From contig CP030884.1 of assembly GCA_006969385.1 (NCBI GenBank), positions 4,396,249 through 4,460,248 of the forward strand: a DNA stretch of 64,000 bases, in the 5' to 3' direction. Position 1 is the first letter of the stretch; every line of letters starts with the position of its first letter. The notes below the pieces were generated by a model, which made no database searches, was not told where the DNA came from, and saw only the letters and a list, made by a program, of their open reading frames with translations. Shown here one piece after another: positions 1 to 8,849 of the stretch. Position numbers and translations under genes: made by a program. The stretch is from Planctomycetaceae bacterium (GTDB lineage Bacteria > Planctomycetota > Phycisphaerae > UBA1845 > UTPLA1).

Positions 1-171
1 ATCAAAGTCGATCAGGCGCGTGGTGCGTTCGACATTAGGACTGCGCGGGTCGATGCCGTCGGGCGCTTCAAAGGCGGCCTCGCTGGGCAACGCCGATACC
101 ATGCTTGCGGTATCGCAAGCAGACTGGGCCACGAACAAACCGATGATCATTAGCGAACTGCACGCGCGCAT
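1..171 (-). CDS. Secreted or lipoprotein-like protein, N-terminal fragment
   Basis: An open frame runs from an ATG at 171 off the left edge, giving 57 residues. A GGAG Shine-Dalgarno-like site lies 8 bases before the ATG. The protein begins with a short charged stretch (MRACSS), then a hydrophobic segment (LMIIGLFVAQSA) followed by Cys-Asp, which resembles an export signal ending at a possible lipid-modified Cys19. The lipobox is imperfect because Gln stands where Leu is usual, so an ordinary Sec signal is also possible. The rest is acidic and of unknown function. It is divergent from the HtrA-like gene, with about 215 bases between the two starts. Confidence 0.6.
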   Translation of the reverse strand, partial: MRACSSLMIIGLFVAQSACDTASMVSALPSEAAFEAPDGIDPRSPNVERTTRLIDFD

Positions 172-387
172 GTGTTGGGCTCCGCAAAAACGCAAACTAG
201 AATTCAAATCAAACCGGGCAGACGCCCGTATCGGCTTTATCGGTCAGCCGACGAGGGCGGAAAAACCTGTTATGCTGCTGGCCGTCGATGGTTTTTCCGG
301 ATGCCGAATAAATCGATGTTTATCGGTCGCGGCGAAGATTGGCGTCGGCCAGTTTTGCGCGACCTTAATTGCTGATAGGTGTTTCGA

Positions 388-1578
388 GTGACCCAATTGC
401 CACCGCACGCTTCTGCGTTTGAGCCCGCCCCACCCACCGGTCCGCCGATGCCGCCGCCTCCCGCGCGACCGCCCTCGCGTTTGCCATTGCTGTTGGGAAT
501 CTTGCTGGGGCTCAGCGGCGGATACATCCTGCTCGATATGCTGCGCGGTGGAAACTGGCTACAGGGCAACGGTGAACCGCGCGCGATCACACCGCGGGCG
601 GATCTGGCCCAGTTTGAAAAGACGACGATCGATATCTTTCAGGAATCGTCACCGAGCGTCGTGTTTATCACGCGATTTGGAAGCCGTATCGAGCGGCGCG
701 GCTTTCGCGAATATCAAGTGCCAGAAGGCGGCGCGGGCTCGGGGTTCGTATGGGATAAGGCCGGACATATCGTCACAAATTTTCACGTCGTGCAGGGTGC
801 GAGCAAGATCAAAGTCACGCTGGCGGATCGAACCACATGGGATGCCGTTCCGGTGGGCGGTGCGGCGGACAAGGACTTGGCGGTGATTCGCATCGAAGCC
901 GAGCCGTTTCGTTTGAAGCCGATCCCGTTAGGAACGTCGGATGATCTTCGTGTGGGCCAGTCTGTGTTTGCAATCGGCAATCCGTTCGGGCTCGATCAAA
1001 CCTTGACGACCGGCGTGGTGAGCGCGACGGGTCGCATGATTCAATCAATCAACGGTCGCATGATCGAAGATGTGATTCAGACCGACGCAGCGATCAATCC
1101 GGGCAATTCGGGTGGACCGTTGCTGGATAGCGCCGGGCGGTTGATCGGAGTCAACACTCAAATTGTTAGCGAGTCGGGTAGTAGCTCGGGCATTGGCTTT
1201 GCCATACCGGTCGACACGGTCAATCTGATGGTGCCGCAATTGATCGAGCATGGACGGGTAGTACGACCGCAGCTTGGGATCGTGGTGTTGGACGAGATGC
1301 TGCGGCAGCGCTTCGGGCTCAAGGGCGTGGTGATTCGGTCAGTGCAACCGGGTACGGGCGCGGACGACGCGGGCCTGCGCGGATTTTATTATGACGATGA
1401 TGGTGAGTTGGTGCCGGGCGACATCATTTTGAAGATTAATGATAAGACCGTTGATTCGCTGGATGAATTGTTAAATCGATTGGAACAATTCGAGGGCGGC
1501 GACCGCGTGACGGTGACGTATCAGCGCGGTGATGAGGTGCGCGAGACGGAGGTGGTTTTGCAGGCACCGGGGGAATAG
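388..1578 (+). CDS. Membrane-anchored HtrA/Deg-type serine protease with PDZ domain
   Basis: A trypsin-like periplasmic quality-control protease of the HtrA/DegP/DegS family. After a Pro-rich cytoplasmic start comes one transmembrane helix (about residues 33-52), then the protease domain. The triad is visible: His133 in TNFHVV, Asp163 in DKDLAVI, Ser241 in NPGNSGGPLLD. A single PDZ domain fills about 295-390 and ends in a GDIILKIND-type core. One anchor plus one PDZ is the DegS/HtrA-like layout rather than the two-PDZ DegP layout. I prefer GTG at 388, which has AGGTG six bases upstream; GTG at 379 in the same frame is possible and adds three residues. The next gene starts four bases after the stop. 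Confidence 0.93.
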   Translation: MTQLPPHASAFEPAPPTGPPMPPPPARPPSRLPLLLGILLGLSGGYILLDMLRGGNWLQGNGEPRAITPRADLAQFEKTTIDIFQESSPSVVFITRFGSRIERRGFREYQVPEGGAGSGFVWDKAGHIVTNFHVVQGASKIKVTLADRTTWDAVPVGGAADKDLAVIRIEAEPFRLKPIPLGTSDDLRVGQSVFAIGNPFGLDQTLTTGVVSATGRMIQSINGRMIEDVIQTDAAINPGNSGGPLLDSAGRLIGVNTQIVSESGSSSGIGFAIPVDTVNLMVPQLIEHGRVVRPQLGIVVLDEMLRQRFGLKGVVIRSVQPGTGADDAGLRGFYYDDDGELVPGDIILKINDKTVDSLDELLNRLEQFEGGDRVTVTYQRGDEVRETEVVLQAPGE

Positions 1579-1582
1579 CGTT

Positions 1583-2269
1583 ATGCGTTTTTTCTCATTC
1601 GGTAGAAAACGGGCCGATACGAATCGCCCAAAGCTGAGCGCGGGGCAGGTTGCCGTGGCGTTGCAGCGCGAGTCGGAGTTGTTGAAGGATGGCTTCCGGC
1701 GAATTCGAAAGACCAGTGAATTTATTAAACATGACTCGCCGGTATTTGAGGCCTGGTCGGTCCAGACAAAACGGGATGGGTCGTCGTTCTGCGTAAACTT
1801 GGGCGTTCATTACGATTTCCTGCAAGACGGATTTGAGCCCGGCGTTTCGGGGCAGGCGGGGTGTTTCTTTAAGCGTCGTTTGGCCCCGACTGGTGAAGTC
1901 GATTGGTGGTGGCCGCGGGTGGAATCATCGATTCCCGATGTCTTGCATTTATTGGATTCATCTGGGAAGGAATTTTTCGACAGATACAAAGATTATCGCA
2001 ATATATTTGCAGGGGTAACGCCGGCGATCATCGAAAGTTCGCCCGAAGCTTTCTATAACAAGTATCGCGTAGATCAAGCTCCGGCATGCTTGTTTCTGGC
2101 TCGACTCAACATCTATCTGGGCGATATTGATGCGGCCAGGAAGTTTCTGAAACTCGGAATCAGGCAGGCCGGGCGGGCGAGATCGTTAGCAGGGACGATG
2201 GAACGGGTTTTGGACGAAATTATTTCAGCCGACACAAAACAACATACTTCTACCAATACTGAGCCATGA
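1583..2269 (+). CDS. Hypothetical protein, DUF4304-like
   Basis: A 228-residue soluble protein starting at the ATG five bases after the protease stop. It has no signal peptide or membrane segment. The central part, with a W-S-V-Q-T-K-R core followed by SSFCVNLGVHYDFL, resembles the DUF4304 family of small proteins of unknown function; this is recognition from memory and not certain. A C-terminal helical part (about 150-215) could be a TPR-like pair. Its last codons overlap the next gene in an ATGA junction, so the two are probably translationally coupled. No catalytic motif is evident. Confidence 0.7.
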   Translation: MRFFSFGRKRADTNRPKLSAGQVAVALQRESELLKDGFRRIRKTSEFIKHDSPVFEAWSVQTKRDGSSFCVNLGVHYDFLQDGFEPGVSGQAGCFFKRRLAPTGEVDWWWPRVESSIPDVLHLLDSSGKEFFDRYKDYRNIFAGVTPAIIESSPEAFYNKYRVDQAPACLFLARLNIYLGDIDAARKFLKLGIRQAGRARSLAGTMERVLDEIISADTKQHTSTNTEP

Positions 2270-3033
2270 TTGAAGTCCATCACCTAAACTGCGGAATAAT
2301 AGAATCGCCTTTGGGACGGGCGGCCTGTCATTGTCTTGCAATCGAACATGATGGCCGGATCGCGCTCGTTGACGCAGGAATTGGATTGGCCGATTGCAGG
2401 GCACCCGATACGCGCCTGGGGGCAGAGTTAATAGAACTCGCGGGTTTTCGATTTGATGAATCGATGACAGCTCTGCGACAACTGCAATTGATGAACTTCG
2501 ATTGCAGTCAAGTCACGGATATCATATTAACCCACGCCGACCCCGATCATGCCGGTGGGTTGGCAGACTTCCCAAACGCCAAGGTGCATATTGCTGTTGA
2601 GGAACTGCACGCATTAGAAAGCGGTACAATTCGGTATTGCCTGAAGCAGTTTGAGCACAAACCCAATTTCGCGGTTCATTCCCGAAAAGGCGAATTATGG
2701 CAGGGTCATCCCGCGCGCCCATTCGAAGTTTGCGATGGATTGCCCCTATTTCTCGTCGAGCTATTCGGGCACACGTTGGGTCATTGCGGCGTAATTATTG
2801 AACGAAACGACGCGGAGATCGTGTTCCATGTCGGTGATGCGTATTACCTGCGAGCCGAACTTGACGACCCCCACCATCCGGTAAGTGAATTGGCTCAAGC
2901 ACGCGCCGAGAATAACGAACAGCGTCTTGCCAGCCTTAACGTCATCCACGATATTCGCGCGAAGCTAGGCGACCAAATCACGATGACGGGTTACCACGAT
3001 TTGAGCGAGTTTGAGGCATTGGCACGTCGTTAG
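2266..3033 (+). CDS. Metallo-beta-lactamase-fold hydrolase
   Basis: A 255-residue MBL-fold protein. The metal motif reads THADPDHAGG (His90, Asp92, Asp94, His95), the H-x-D-x-D-H variant of the usual H-x-H-x-D-H, seen in a subset of lactonase-like MBL proteins. Further ligands are likely in GHTLGH, in HVGDAYY (Asp) and in GYHD near the end. The start ATG overlaps the stop of the preceding gene by four bases. The substrate cannot be read from sequence; a lactone, thioester or similar small ester is typical for relatives. It converges on the PQQ-propeller gene, whose stop lies only seven bases beyond. Confidence 0.88.
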   Translation: MIEVHHLNCGIIESPLGRAACHCLAIEHDGRIALVDAGIGLADCRAPDTRLGAELIELAGFRFDESMTALRQLQLMNFDCSQVTDIILTHADPDHAGGLADFPNAKVHIAVEELHALESGTIRYCLKQFEHKPNFAVHSRKGELWQGHPARPFEVCDGLPLFLVELFGHTLGHCGVIIERNDAEIVFHVGDAYYLRAELDDPHHPVSELAQARAENNEQRLASLNVIHDIRAKLGDQITMTGYHDLSEFEALARR

Positions 3034-3039
3034 AGCGCC

Positions 3040-4401
3040 CTACTCTTCAACCTTTCCGATATCCACCGCCACAATTTCTTTATCATTCCTCAAAAACACC
3101 GTGCAGTTGGCATAGGCCGGGTGCGACCAGACGACATCGCGGCCGAAGGCGTTGGTGGTGGGCTTGACGATGTTGACGCTGCCAAGGCTGTGGTAGCCGG
3201 TGCGGTCCATCTTGGCCAGTGAGAGGTTGCCGGTTTCGCCGAACAGGAAGTAGTTGCCGCTGGGCGTGTGGCGGGTGATAAACGCGCTGCCGGAGGGCAG
3301 CTTGCGATCTTCTTTGGGATCGACCGGCTCGAAGGTTTGCCAGAGGCGCTCACCGTTGGCAGGGTCGATGGCAATCAGCGCACCGAGGCGATGGTCGCAA
3401 CCGAAAATGGCGTTCTCGCCCCACATGGGCGTCACATTGCCGGGGTAAAGACTCTTGGCCTTGTCGTCGCCGCGCCAGACTTCGGTGACGGCGGGTTTTT
3501 CCTTATCGAGCTTGAGCATCGTGGCTGCACGATAAATGCCCGAGGTATAAAGCATATCGCCCTGCCGCTGTGGCCGACCGATGCTCATCTCGTAGGTAGG
3601 CTCCAATGGGATTTGCCAATACGGCTTGCCGTTTCTGGGGTTGACCGAAACCAGCGCTTGCGGATGCCATGCGAGAAGTTGCTGCGTGCCGCCCGCTTCG
3701 ATCATCACGGGCGGGCAATAGCCGGCGTGCTTCGATGTCAGCGCTTTCCATTTCAATTCGCCGGTTTGCAGATCGAAAGCGGCCAACGCTTGATCTTTGC
3801 CACCGATCAACGCATAGATGACACCGTCTTCCACCAATGGATGACCTGCAAAGCCCCAGAGCGGTACCGGTGCTTGATGGTCCTTCTCAAAGCTGGTGCG
3901 CCATTTGAGATTGCCATCCTTCGCGTTCAATACGCATAAGTCGCCATGAGCGCCGAGCGTGACGACCCAGTCGCCGACGACGGTGGGTGTGCAGCGCGGC
4001 CCGCCGGGATAGCTGATGCGATAGCTGGCGGGATATTCGTAGGTCCAAACTTCGTTGCCGGTTCTCTCATCGAGGCACAGGACGCGCTCGATGCCTTCGA
4101 TCTCGGGCTTGCCTTCGGGCGTGTTAACGATTTTGCCCTTGGTCACGATGAAATCCATCACATACACGCGACCGTTCGCGACGGCCGGGCCGGAATAACC
4201 TCCGTTGATCGGCTTGCGCCATTTGATTGGCAGGCCTTCGGCGGGAATGCGATCGATAACGCCCGTTTCCGTGTAGTTGCCGTCCCGCGTGGGGCCCATC
4301 CATTGCGGCCAGTCGGCAGCCATGGCGGGCACGACCACGAACGCTAAAACGACAACGGCTACTAAGACCATACGACCGGTGCGGCGGGCGTTTCGATTCA
4401 A
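3040..4401 (-). CDS. Secreted PQQ-like beta-propeller protein
   Basis: A 453-residue protein with a Sec signal (basic start, then VLVAVVVLAFVVVPAMA, cleavage after AMA), followed by WPQWMGPTRDG, the opening common to planctomycete PQQ-binding-like WD40 proteins. Blades are marked by repeated elements such as LAAFDLQTGELKWKA and IAIDPANGERLWQT. Relatives include the outer-membrane assembly factor BamB and quinoprotein dehydrogenases, but no catalytic quinone site is evident, so this is probably a structural or binding propeller. The best start is TTG at 4401, with GGGAG seven bases upstream. Confidence 0.88.
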   Translation of the reverse strand: MNRNARRTGRMVLVAVVVLAFVVVPAMAADWPQWMGPTRDGNYTETGVIDRIPAEGLPIKWRKPINGGYSGPAVANGRVYVMDFIVTKGKIVNTPEGKPEIEGIERVLCLDERTGNEVWTYEYPASYRISYPGGPRCTPTVVGDWVVTLGAHGDLCVLNAKDGNLKWRTSFEKDHQAPVPLWGFAGHPLVEDGVIYALIGGKDQALAAFDLQTGELKWKALTSKHAGYCPPVMIEAGGTQQLLAWHPQALVSVNPRNGKPYWQIPLEPTYEMSIGRPQRQGDMLYTSGIYRAATMLKLDKEKPAVTEVWRGDDKAKSLYPGNVTPMWGENAIFGCDHRLGALIAIDPANGERLWQTFEPVDPKEDRKLPSGSAFITRHTPSGNYFLFGETGNLSLAKMDRTGYHSLGSVNIVKPTTNAFGRDVVWSHPAYANCTVFLRNDKEIVAVDIGKVEE

Positions 4402-4527
4402 GGCAATCTCCCTCGGTTGGACCCGTCGGCGGGTCGGATTTGGATGCGAACCCTATGATAGTCGCCTGCTCGGCGGTGATCCAAAATCGCCGTGCGGCTT
4501 TGCCAAAACTTCACGAAAGATTTCCCC

Positions 4528-4558
4528 TTGCCGCCCCCAACGGTTGGCGCAATATAGT
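4528..4558 (+). promoter_or_regulatory. Possible sigma-70-type promoter for the ligase cassette
   Basis: TTGCCG at 4528-4533 and TATAGT at 4553-4558 are separated by 19 bases, slightly longer than ideal. The -10 matches consensus at five of six bases. It would leave a leader of about 70 bases before the C39-like gene at 4633. Supported by position and motif only. Confidence 0.3.
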
Positions 4559-4632
4559 GGTCATAAAAGGCGGGCGGCACATTTTTGCGTCGGTCGAACG
4601 TGAACCAGCTTACTGCCCCCGCGAGGATTAGA

Positions 4633-5364
4633 ATGGAACTGAAACTGCGGCTGGCGATCGAACGCCAACCCGATGACGAAACCTGCGGGCCGACCTGCCT
4701 GCACGCCGTTTACGGCTACTACCAACAGCAACTCCCGTTAGATGCGCTGATCACCGACGTCACCGCCCTCTCGGAAGGCGGCACGTTGGCGGTGTTTTTG
4801 GCTTGCGATGCCTTGCGACGCGGCTATCGCGCCACGATCTACACCTATAACGTGCAAATCTTCGACCCCACCTGGTTCGATAGCGTTGGGTTGCCCGCCA
4901 CCGACATTGCCGAGAAGCTGCGGCTGCAAGCGGATGCGAAACTCGATAACAAGCTGCAATATGCGACGAACGGTTACCTAGAGTTTCTGAAGCGCGGCGG
5001 TCAGTTGCGGTTCGAAGAATTGACGGCGGAACTGATCGAAGCGCGGCTCGACGCGGGCCATCCGATCATCACCGGCCTGTCGGCAACGTATCTGTATCGC
5101 GAGTGTCGCGAGATCGGTCGCGATGGTGAAGAGGATGATGTACGCGGTTATCCGCAGGGGCATTTCGTCGTGATCTGCGGATACGATCCGCCAAGTAGCA
5201 CGCTGCTGTTGGCCGACCCGTTGCAGCCCAATCCCGTCTCAACGTCGCGCATCTATCCGGTCGATATCGATCGTGCCATTAACGCGATCATGCTGGGTGT
5301 GTTAACGTACGACGCGAATCTGTTGGTGCTCGAACCGGGCCCGGCGTCAGCGCCGTCGGCATAA
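4633..5364 (+). CDS. C39-like cysteine peptidase family protein
   Basis: A 243-residue protein of the papain-like C39 family. Its N-terminus reads RQPDDETCGPTCLHAVYGYY, giving a likely oxyanion Gln12 and nucleophile Cys18. A GHFVVICGYD motif supplies His177, and LLLADP supplies Asp195, so a complete catalytic set is present. There is no signal peptide or transporter domain, unlike bacteriocin-processing C39 transporters. I start at ATG 4633 because an AGGATT site precedes it. It heads a cassette with an ATP-grasp ligase 17 bases downstream, suggesting that it trims, transfers or hydrolyses a peptide made or modified by the ligases. That role is inference. Confidence 0.82.
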   Translation: MELKLRLAIERQPDDETCGPTCLHAVYGYYQQQLPLDALITDVTALSEGGTLAVFLACDALRRGYRATIYTYNVQIFDPTWFDSVGLPATDIAEKLRLQADAKLDNKLQYATNGYLEFLKRGGQLRFEELTAELIEARLDAGHPIITGLSATYLYRECREIGRDGEEDDVRGYPQGHFVVICGYDPPSSTLLLADPLQPNPVSTSRIYPVDIDRAINAIMLGVLTYDANLLVLEPGPASAPSA

Positions 5365-5381
5365 CCGGGGCCAATGATACC

Positions 5382-6863
5382 ATGCAATCAATCGTTGTTA
5401 TCGATCAACCCAAGGCGTGCCCGCTCGACTTAACGGGCGTGCCGGTGATATCGGCGCGCGATTACCTGGCGGGGCGCAATGTGCCGACCACTCGACGGCT
5501 GCGGGTGTTCAACTTGTGTAAGTCGTATCGCTATCAAAGCGTCGGCTATTACGTGTCGCTGTTGGCTTTGGCGCGCGGGCACACGCCGCTGCCGAGCATC
5601 GCGACCGTGCAGGACATGCGCTCGGCGTCGCTGTCGCGTTTGATCGCCGACGAACTCGCGCCGATCGCCAATCGACTGTTAAGGCGTTTGAAAACGGACG
5701 ATTTCGTCTTAAGCGTGTACTTCGGGGAAAATCTGGCGCGGCAGTATGAAGAACTGAGCAGCAAGCTCTTTCGATTGTTTCACGCGCCGTTTATTCGGGC
5801 ACGCTTCTATCGCGACGCCGATGGTTGGTGGATGCGCAGCCTGAAACCGATCGCCATGAACGATATTCCCGAGTCGCACCGCCCCTTCGCGGCGGAGGCG
5901 GCGCGCAGCTTCTTTGAGCGCAATCGCATGCCGAAGAGCTTGCGACAGACGTCGCGCTACGATTTGGCGATATTGGTTAATCCCGAGGAAGCGACACAGC
6001 AGCGGGCGCCCTCGGATGAGAAAGCCCTGCGGCGCTTCGAGAAATCGGCGCGACGGAACAATGTTTACACGGAACGGATCGCGCGGGAAGACTACGGTCG
6101 CATAGCGGAGTTCGATGCGCTATTTATTCGCGAAACAACGCAAGTCGATCACCACACCTATCGCTTTGCCCGGCGGGCGGCGGCGGAAGATTTGGTCGTG
6201 ATCGACGATCCCGAATCTATCATCAAATGCACCAACAAAGTTTTTCTGGCTGAATTATTGGAGCGGCAGCGTATCCCCATTCCCAAGACCCGCATCGTGA
6301 GTCGCGATACGCGCAACGGTGTGGCGTCCGAGGTGAACTACCCGGTGATTGTGAAACAGCCGGATAGCGCGTTTTCGCAGGGCGTTTTCAAGGCGGAGAG
6401 CGCGGAGGCGTTGGAGGACCTGCTAACAAAACTGTTCGCCGATTCCGAATTGATCGTCTTGCAGGAATTTTTGAAGACGGCGTTCGATTGGCGCATCGGC
6501 GTGCTCGATCGGGAGTTACTTTACGCCTGCAGGTACCACATGGCCAAAAGTCATTGGCAGATTGCCAATAACGAGGCGACCAAGACGACGTACGGTGATG
6601 TTGAGGCCGTGCCGTTGGATAACGTGCCTCCCGCCGTGTTGAAAGCCGGCCTGCGCGCGGCAACGGCCATCGGCGATGGTCTATACGGCGTGGACGTTAA
6701 GCAGGTTGGCAAGCGTGCTGTGGTGATCGAAGTAAACGACAACCCTAATCTGGACGGCGGGTGCGAAGACGCCATTCTCGGCGACGCGCTATACGACCGA
6801 ATTATTCAAACCTTTGTACGGCGCATCGAACAGCGCCGCGGCGTTTTGGAAAACCCTTCATGA
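5382..6863 (+). CDS. RimK-type ATP-grasp ligase with RLAN-like N-terminal domain
   Basis: A 493-residue protein. The first ~190 residues (with SYRYQSVGYYVSLLALARGH) resemble the RLAN domain that precedes some RimK-like ATP-grasp enzymes. The rest is ATP-grasp: KCTNKVFLAELL opens the domain, PVIVKQPDSAFSQGVFK carries an ATP-binding Lys, VLQEFL follows, and VIEVNDNPNL is the metal-binding end. Enzymes of this fold join a carboxylate to an amine through an acyl-phosphate, as in addition of Glu to peptides or proteins. The stop overlaps the next start as ATGA, so expression is coupled to the GCS2-like gene. The acceptor is unknown. Confidence 0.88.
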   Translation: MQSIVVIDQPKACPLDLTGVPVISARDYLAGRNVPTTRRLRVFNLCKSYRYQSVGYYVSLLALARGHTPLPSIATVQDMRSASLSRLIADELAPIANRLLRRLKTDDFVLSVYFGENLARQYEELSSKLFRLFHAPFIRARFYRDADGWWMRSLKPIAMNDIPESHRPFAAEAARSFFERNRMPKSLRQTSRYDLAILVNPEEATQQRAPSDEKALRRFEKSARRNNVYTERIAREDYGRIAEFDALFIRETTQVDHHTYRFARRAAAEDLVVIDDPESIIKCTNKVFLAELLERQRIPIPKTRIVSRDTRNGVASEVNYPVIVKQPDSAFSQGVFKAESAEALEDLLTKLFADSELIVLQEFLKTAFDWRIGVLDRELLYACRYHMAKSHWQIANNEATKTTYGDVEAVPLDNVPPAVLKAGLRAATAIGDGLYGVDVKQVGKRAVVIEVNDNPNLDGGCEDAILGDALYDRIIQTFVRRIEQRRGVLENPS

Positions 6864-8104
6864 GTCAAGCGTTACGTTTATTTGAAGCCTTCGGCGTCGA
6901 ACTGGAATACATGTTGGTCGATCGCGACACGCTGGCTGTGCGACCGATCACCGACGAGATTTTGAAGGCAGTCGCCGGCAGCTACGAATCGGAAATCGAG
7001 CGCGGCGTGTTGTGTTGGTCGAACGAACTCGTCTTGCACGTGATCGAACTCAAGACCAATGGTCCGATGGGCTTTGCGGACTTGTCGCGCAGCTTTGCCG
7101 ATGACGTGCGCGAGATCAACAAACTGGCCGGGGCGCATAATGCGATGCTGATGCCGTCGGCGATGCATCCGTGGATGAATCCCAAAACCGAGTCGAAGCT
7201 CTGGCCGCACGAATACAGCCCCGTGTATGAATCGTTCGATCGCATCTTTGGTTGCGAAGGCCACGGCTGGTCCAACCTGCAGAGCACGCACCTGAATTTG
7301 CCGTTTAACGGGGATGAAGAGTTTGGTCGGCTGCACGCGGCGATTCGATTGATACTGCCGATCCTGCCGGCGATTGCGGCGAGTTCGCCGATTGTCGAAG
7401 GCGCTTTCGCCCCGCAGTTCGACGCACGGTTGGAGTTTTATCGCCATAACGCGCGCAAGTTGCCGTTGGTCAGTGGGCGCGTGATTCCCGAACCGGCCTA
7501 CACGGCACAAGCATATGACGAGATGATCTTTCAACCGCTGTATCGAGCGATCGCGCCGCACGATCCGGAGGGTATTCTTCAATTCGAATGGCTCAACGCG
7601 CGGGGCGCGATTGCACGATTCGATCGCGGTGCGATTGAGATTCGCTTATTGGATGTGCAGGAGTGCCCCGCCGCCGACTTGGCAATTGTGCAATTAATCG
7701 TGGCGGTGTTGGAAGATTTGGTGTCGGAGCGATGGTCCAACTTCGAGCAGCAAGCGGCAGCGAGCGTCGGGGCCTTGGAGCCGATTTTGCTGTCGTGTAT
7801 CGAGGATGCCGACGAGGCGGCGATTAACGATACGGCCTACTTGAAATTATTCGGCTATCAGTCGGGCGGGCCGGTGGCGGCGGCGGCGCTGTGGCGGCAT
7901 TTGTGCAACATGGCGTTGGAATCCCGGCCGCAGTTGGTCGAACCGTTACGACCTGCACGGGAGATATTTCGACACGGTTGTCTGTCGCGCCGTATTCGTC
8001 GCGCCGTGGGCCCACAGCCAACGCGCGAACGGATTGCGAAGGTGTATCGCCGACTGTGCGATTGCTTAGCCAACAACGAGATGTTCATTGGCCCGCTTGT
8101 TTGA
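6860..8104 (+). CDS. GCS2-type carboxylate-amine ligase (glutamate-cysteine ligase family 2)
   Basis: A 414-residue glutamine-synthetase-fold ligase. GVELEYMLVD near the N-terminus carries the metal-binding acidic residues, QSTHLNLPF is the substrate/metal loop, and AIEIRLLDVQECPAADLAI is typical of the family C-terminal half. Named members ligate glutamate to cysteine, but many homologues in operons with RimK-like enzymes act on unknown amines, so glutathione synthesis should not be assumed; the second glutathione enzyme, GshB, is not seen here. The ATG overlaps the ATP-grasp stop, and the C-terminus overlaps the next gene. Confidence 0.87.
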   Translation: MSQALRLFEAFGVELEYMLVDRDTLAVRPITDEILKAVAGSYESEIERGVLCWSNELVLHVIELKTNGPMGFADLSRSFADDVREINKLAGAHNAMLMPSAMHPWMNPKTESKLWPHEYSPVYESFDRIFGCEGHGWSNLQSTHLNLPFNGDEEFGRLHAAIRLILPILPAIAASSPIVEGAFAPQFDARLEFYRHNARKLPLVSGRVIPEPAYTAQAYDEMIFQPLYRAIAPHDPEGILQFEWLNARGAIARFDRGAIEIRLLDVQECPAADLAIVQLIVAVLEDLVSERWSNFEQQAAASVGALEPILLSCIEDADEAAINDTAYLKLFGYQSGGPVAAAALWRHLCNMALESRPQLVEPLRPAREIFRHGCLSRRIRRAVGPQPTRERIAKVYRRLCDCLANNEMFIGPLV

Positions 8105-8795
8105 CCAGATCGTGTTGAGCTGCGAGCACGGCGGTAACGTCGTGCCCACCGACTACGCCGCGTTGTTTAAGGGCAAGCGGCGTTTGTTGGATTCGCATCG
8201 CGGCTGGGACCCCGGCACGTTGGATTTGGGGCGATTCCTAAAGCGCCAACTTGGACATCCGCTCATTGCAAACACGACGACGCGACTGCTGATCGATGTG
8301 AATCGCTCGGCAACGAACCCGCGCGCGTTCTCTGAAATCACGCGACCGCTCGATAAATGTGACAAGCAGCAAATCATCGAACGATACTATCGACCGCACG
8401 TTGAGCGCTTGGCGAACGAAATTGAATCTCATGTCGCGCGGGGCGCTCGCGTCTTGCATTTGGGGTTGCACTCATTTACGCCGCAGTTGAACGGCGAAAC
8501 GCGTAATGCGGATATGGCGTTGCTTTACGACCCGCAGCGCAAGCGGGAGGTTGCCGTAACCAAACTGCTGCGCGAACGGATCACGAGCCAGCTGCCGGGA
8601 CTGCGATTTCGCATGAACTATCCCTATCGCGGCACGGCGGATGGGTTGACGACAATCTTTCGTCGGCGGTTTAACGCCAACGCCTATCTAGGGATAGAGC
8701 TTGAAATCAACCAAGCACTTATCGCGAAAGACGATGCGTGGCGTCGCTGCCAACGATTTCTTTCGCGATCCATCGATGAAACACGTGGTATTTAG
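8088..8795 (+). CDS. N-formylglutamate amidohydrolase family protein
   Basis: About 235 residues. The signature SCEHGGNVVP near the start, LLIDVNRS and LHLGLHSFTP (His ligand) mark the N-formylglutamate amidohydrolase family, zinc-dependent relatives of carboxypeptidases that remove acyl groups from glutamate. There is no ATG near the N-terminus; TTG at 8088 overlaps the preceding gene by 17 bases, and TTG at 8097 is an alternative. In this cassette it may hydrolyse or edit a glutamyl amide made by the two ligases rather than act in histidine breakdown; no hut genes are near. Confidence 0.83.
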   Translation: MARLFDQIVLSCEHGGNVVPTDYAALFKGKRRLLDSHRGWDPGTLDLGRFLKRQLGHPLIANTTTRLLIDVNRSATNPRAFSEITRPLDKCDKQQIIERYYRPHVERLANEIESHVARGARVLHLGLHSFTPQLNGETRNADMALLYDPQRKREVAVTKLLRERITSQLPGLRFRMNYPYRGTADGLTTIFRRRFNANAYLGIELEINQALIAKDDAWRRCQRFLSRSIDETRGI

Positions 8796-8849
8796 CATCA
8801 AGATAGACGATTTAAGAGAGATAAGTTCGTCACCAACGTTTATGATCAA

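Noticed and set aside
20..391. A 123-codon plus-strand open frame at the left edge
   Set aside because: It overlaps the minus-strand secreted protein and the HtrA start region, lacks a ribosome site and has no protein-like pattern.
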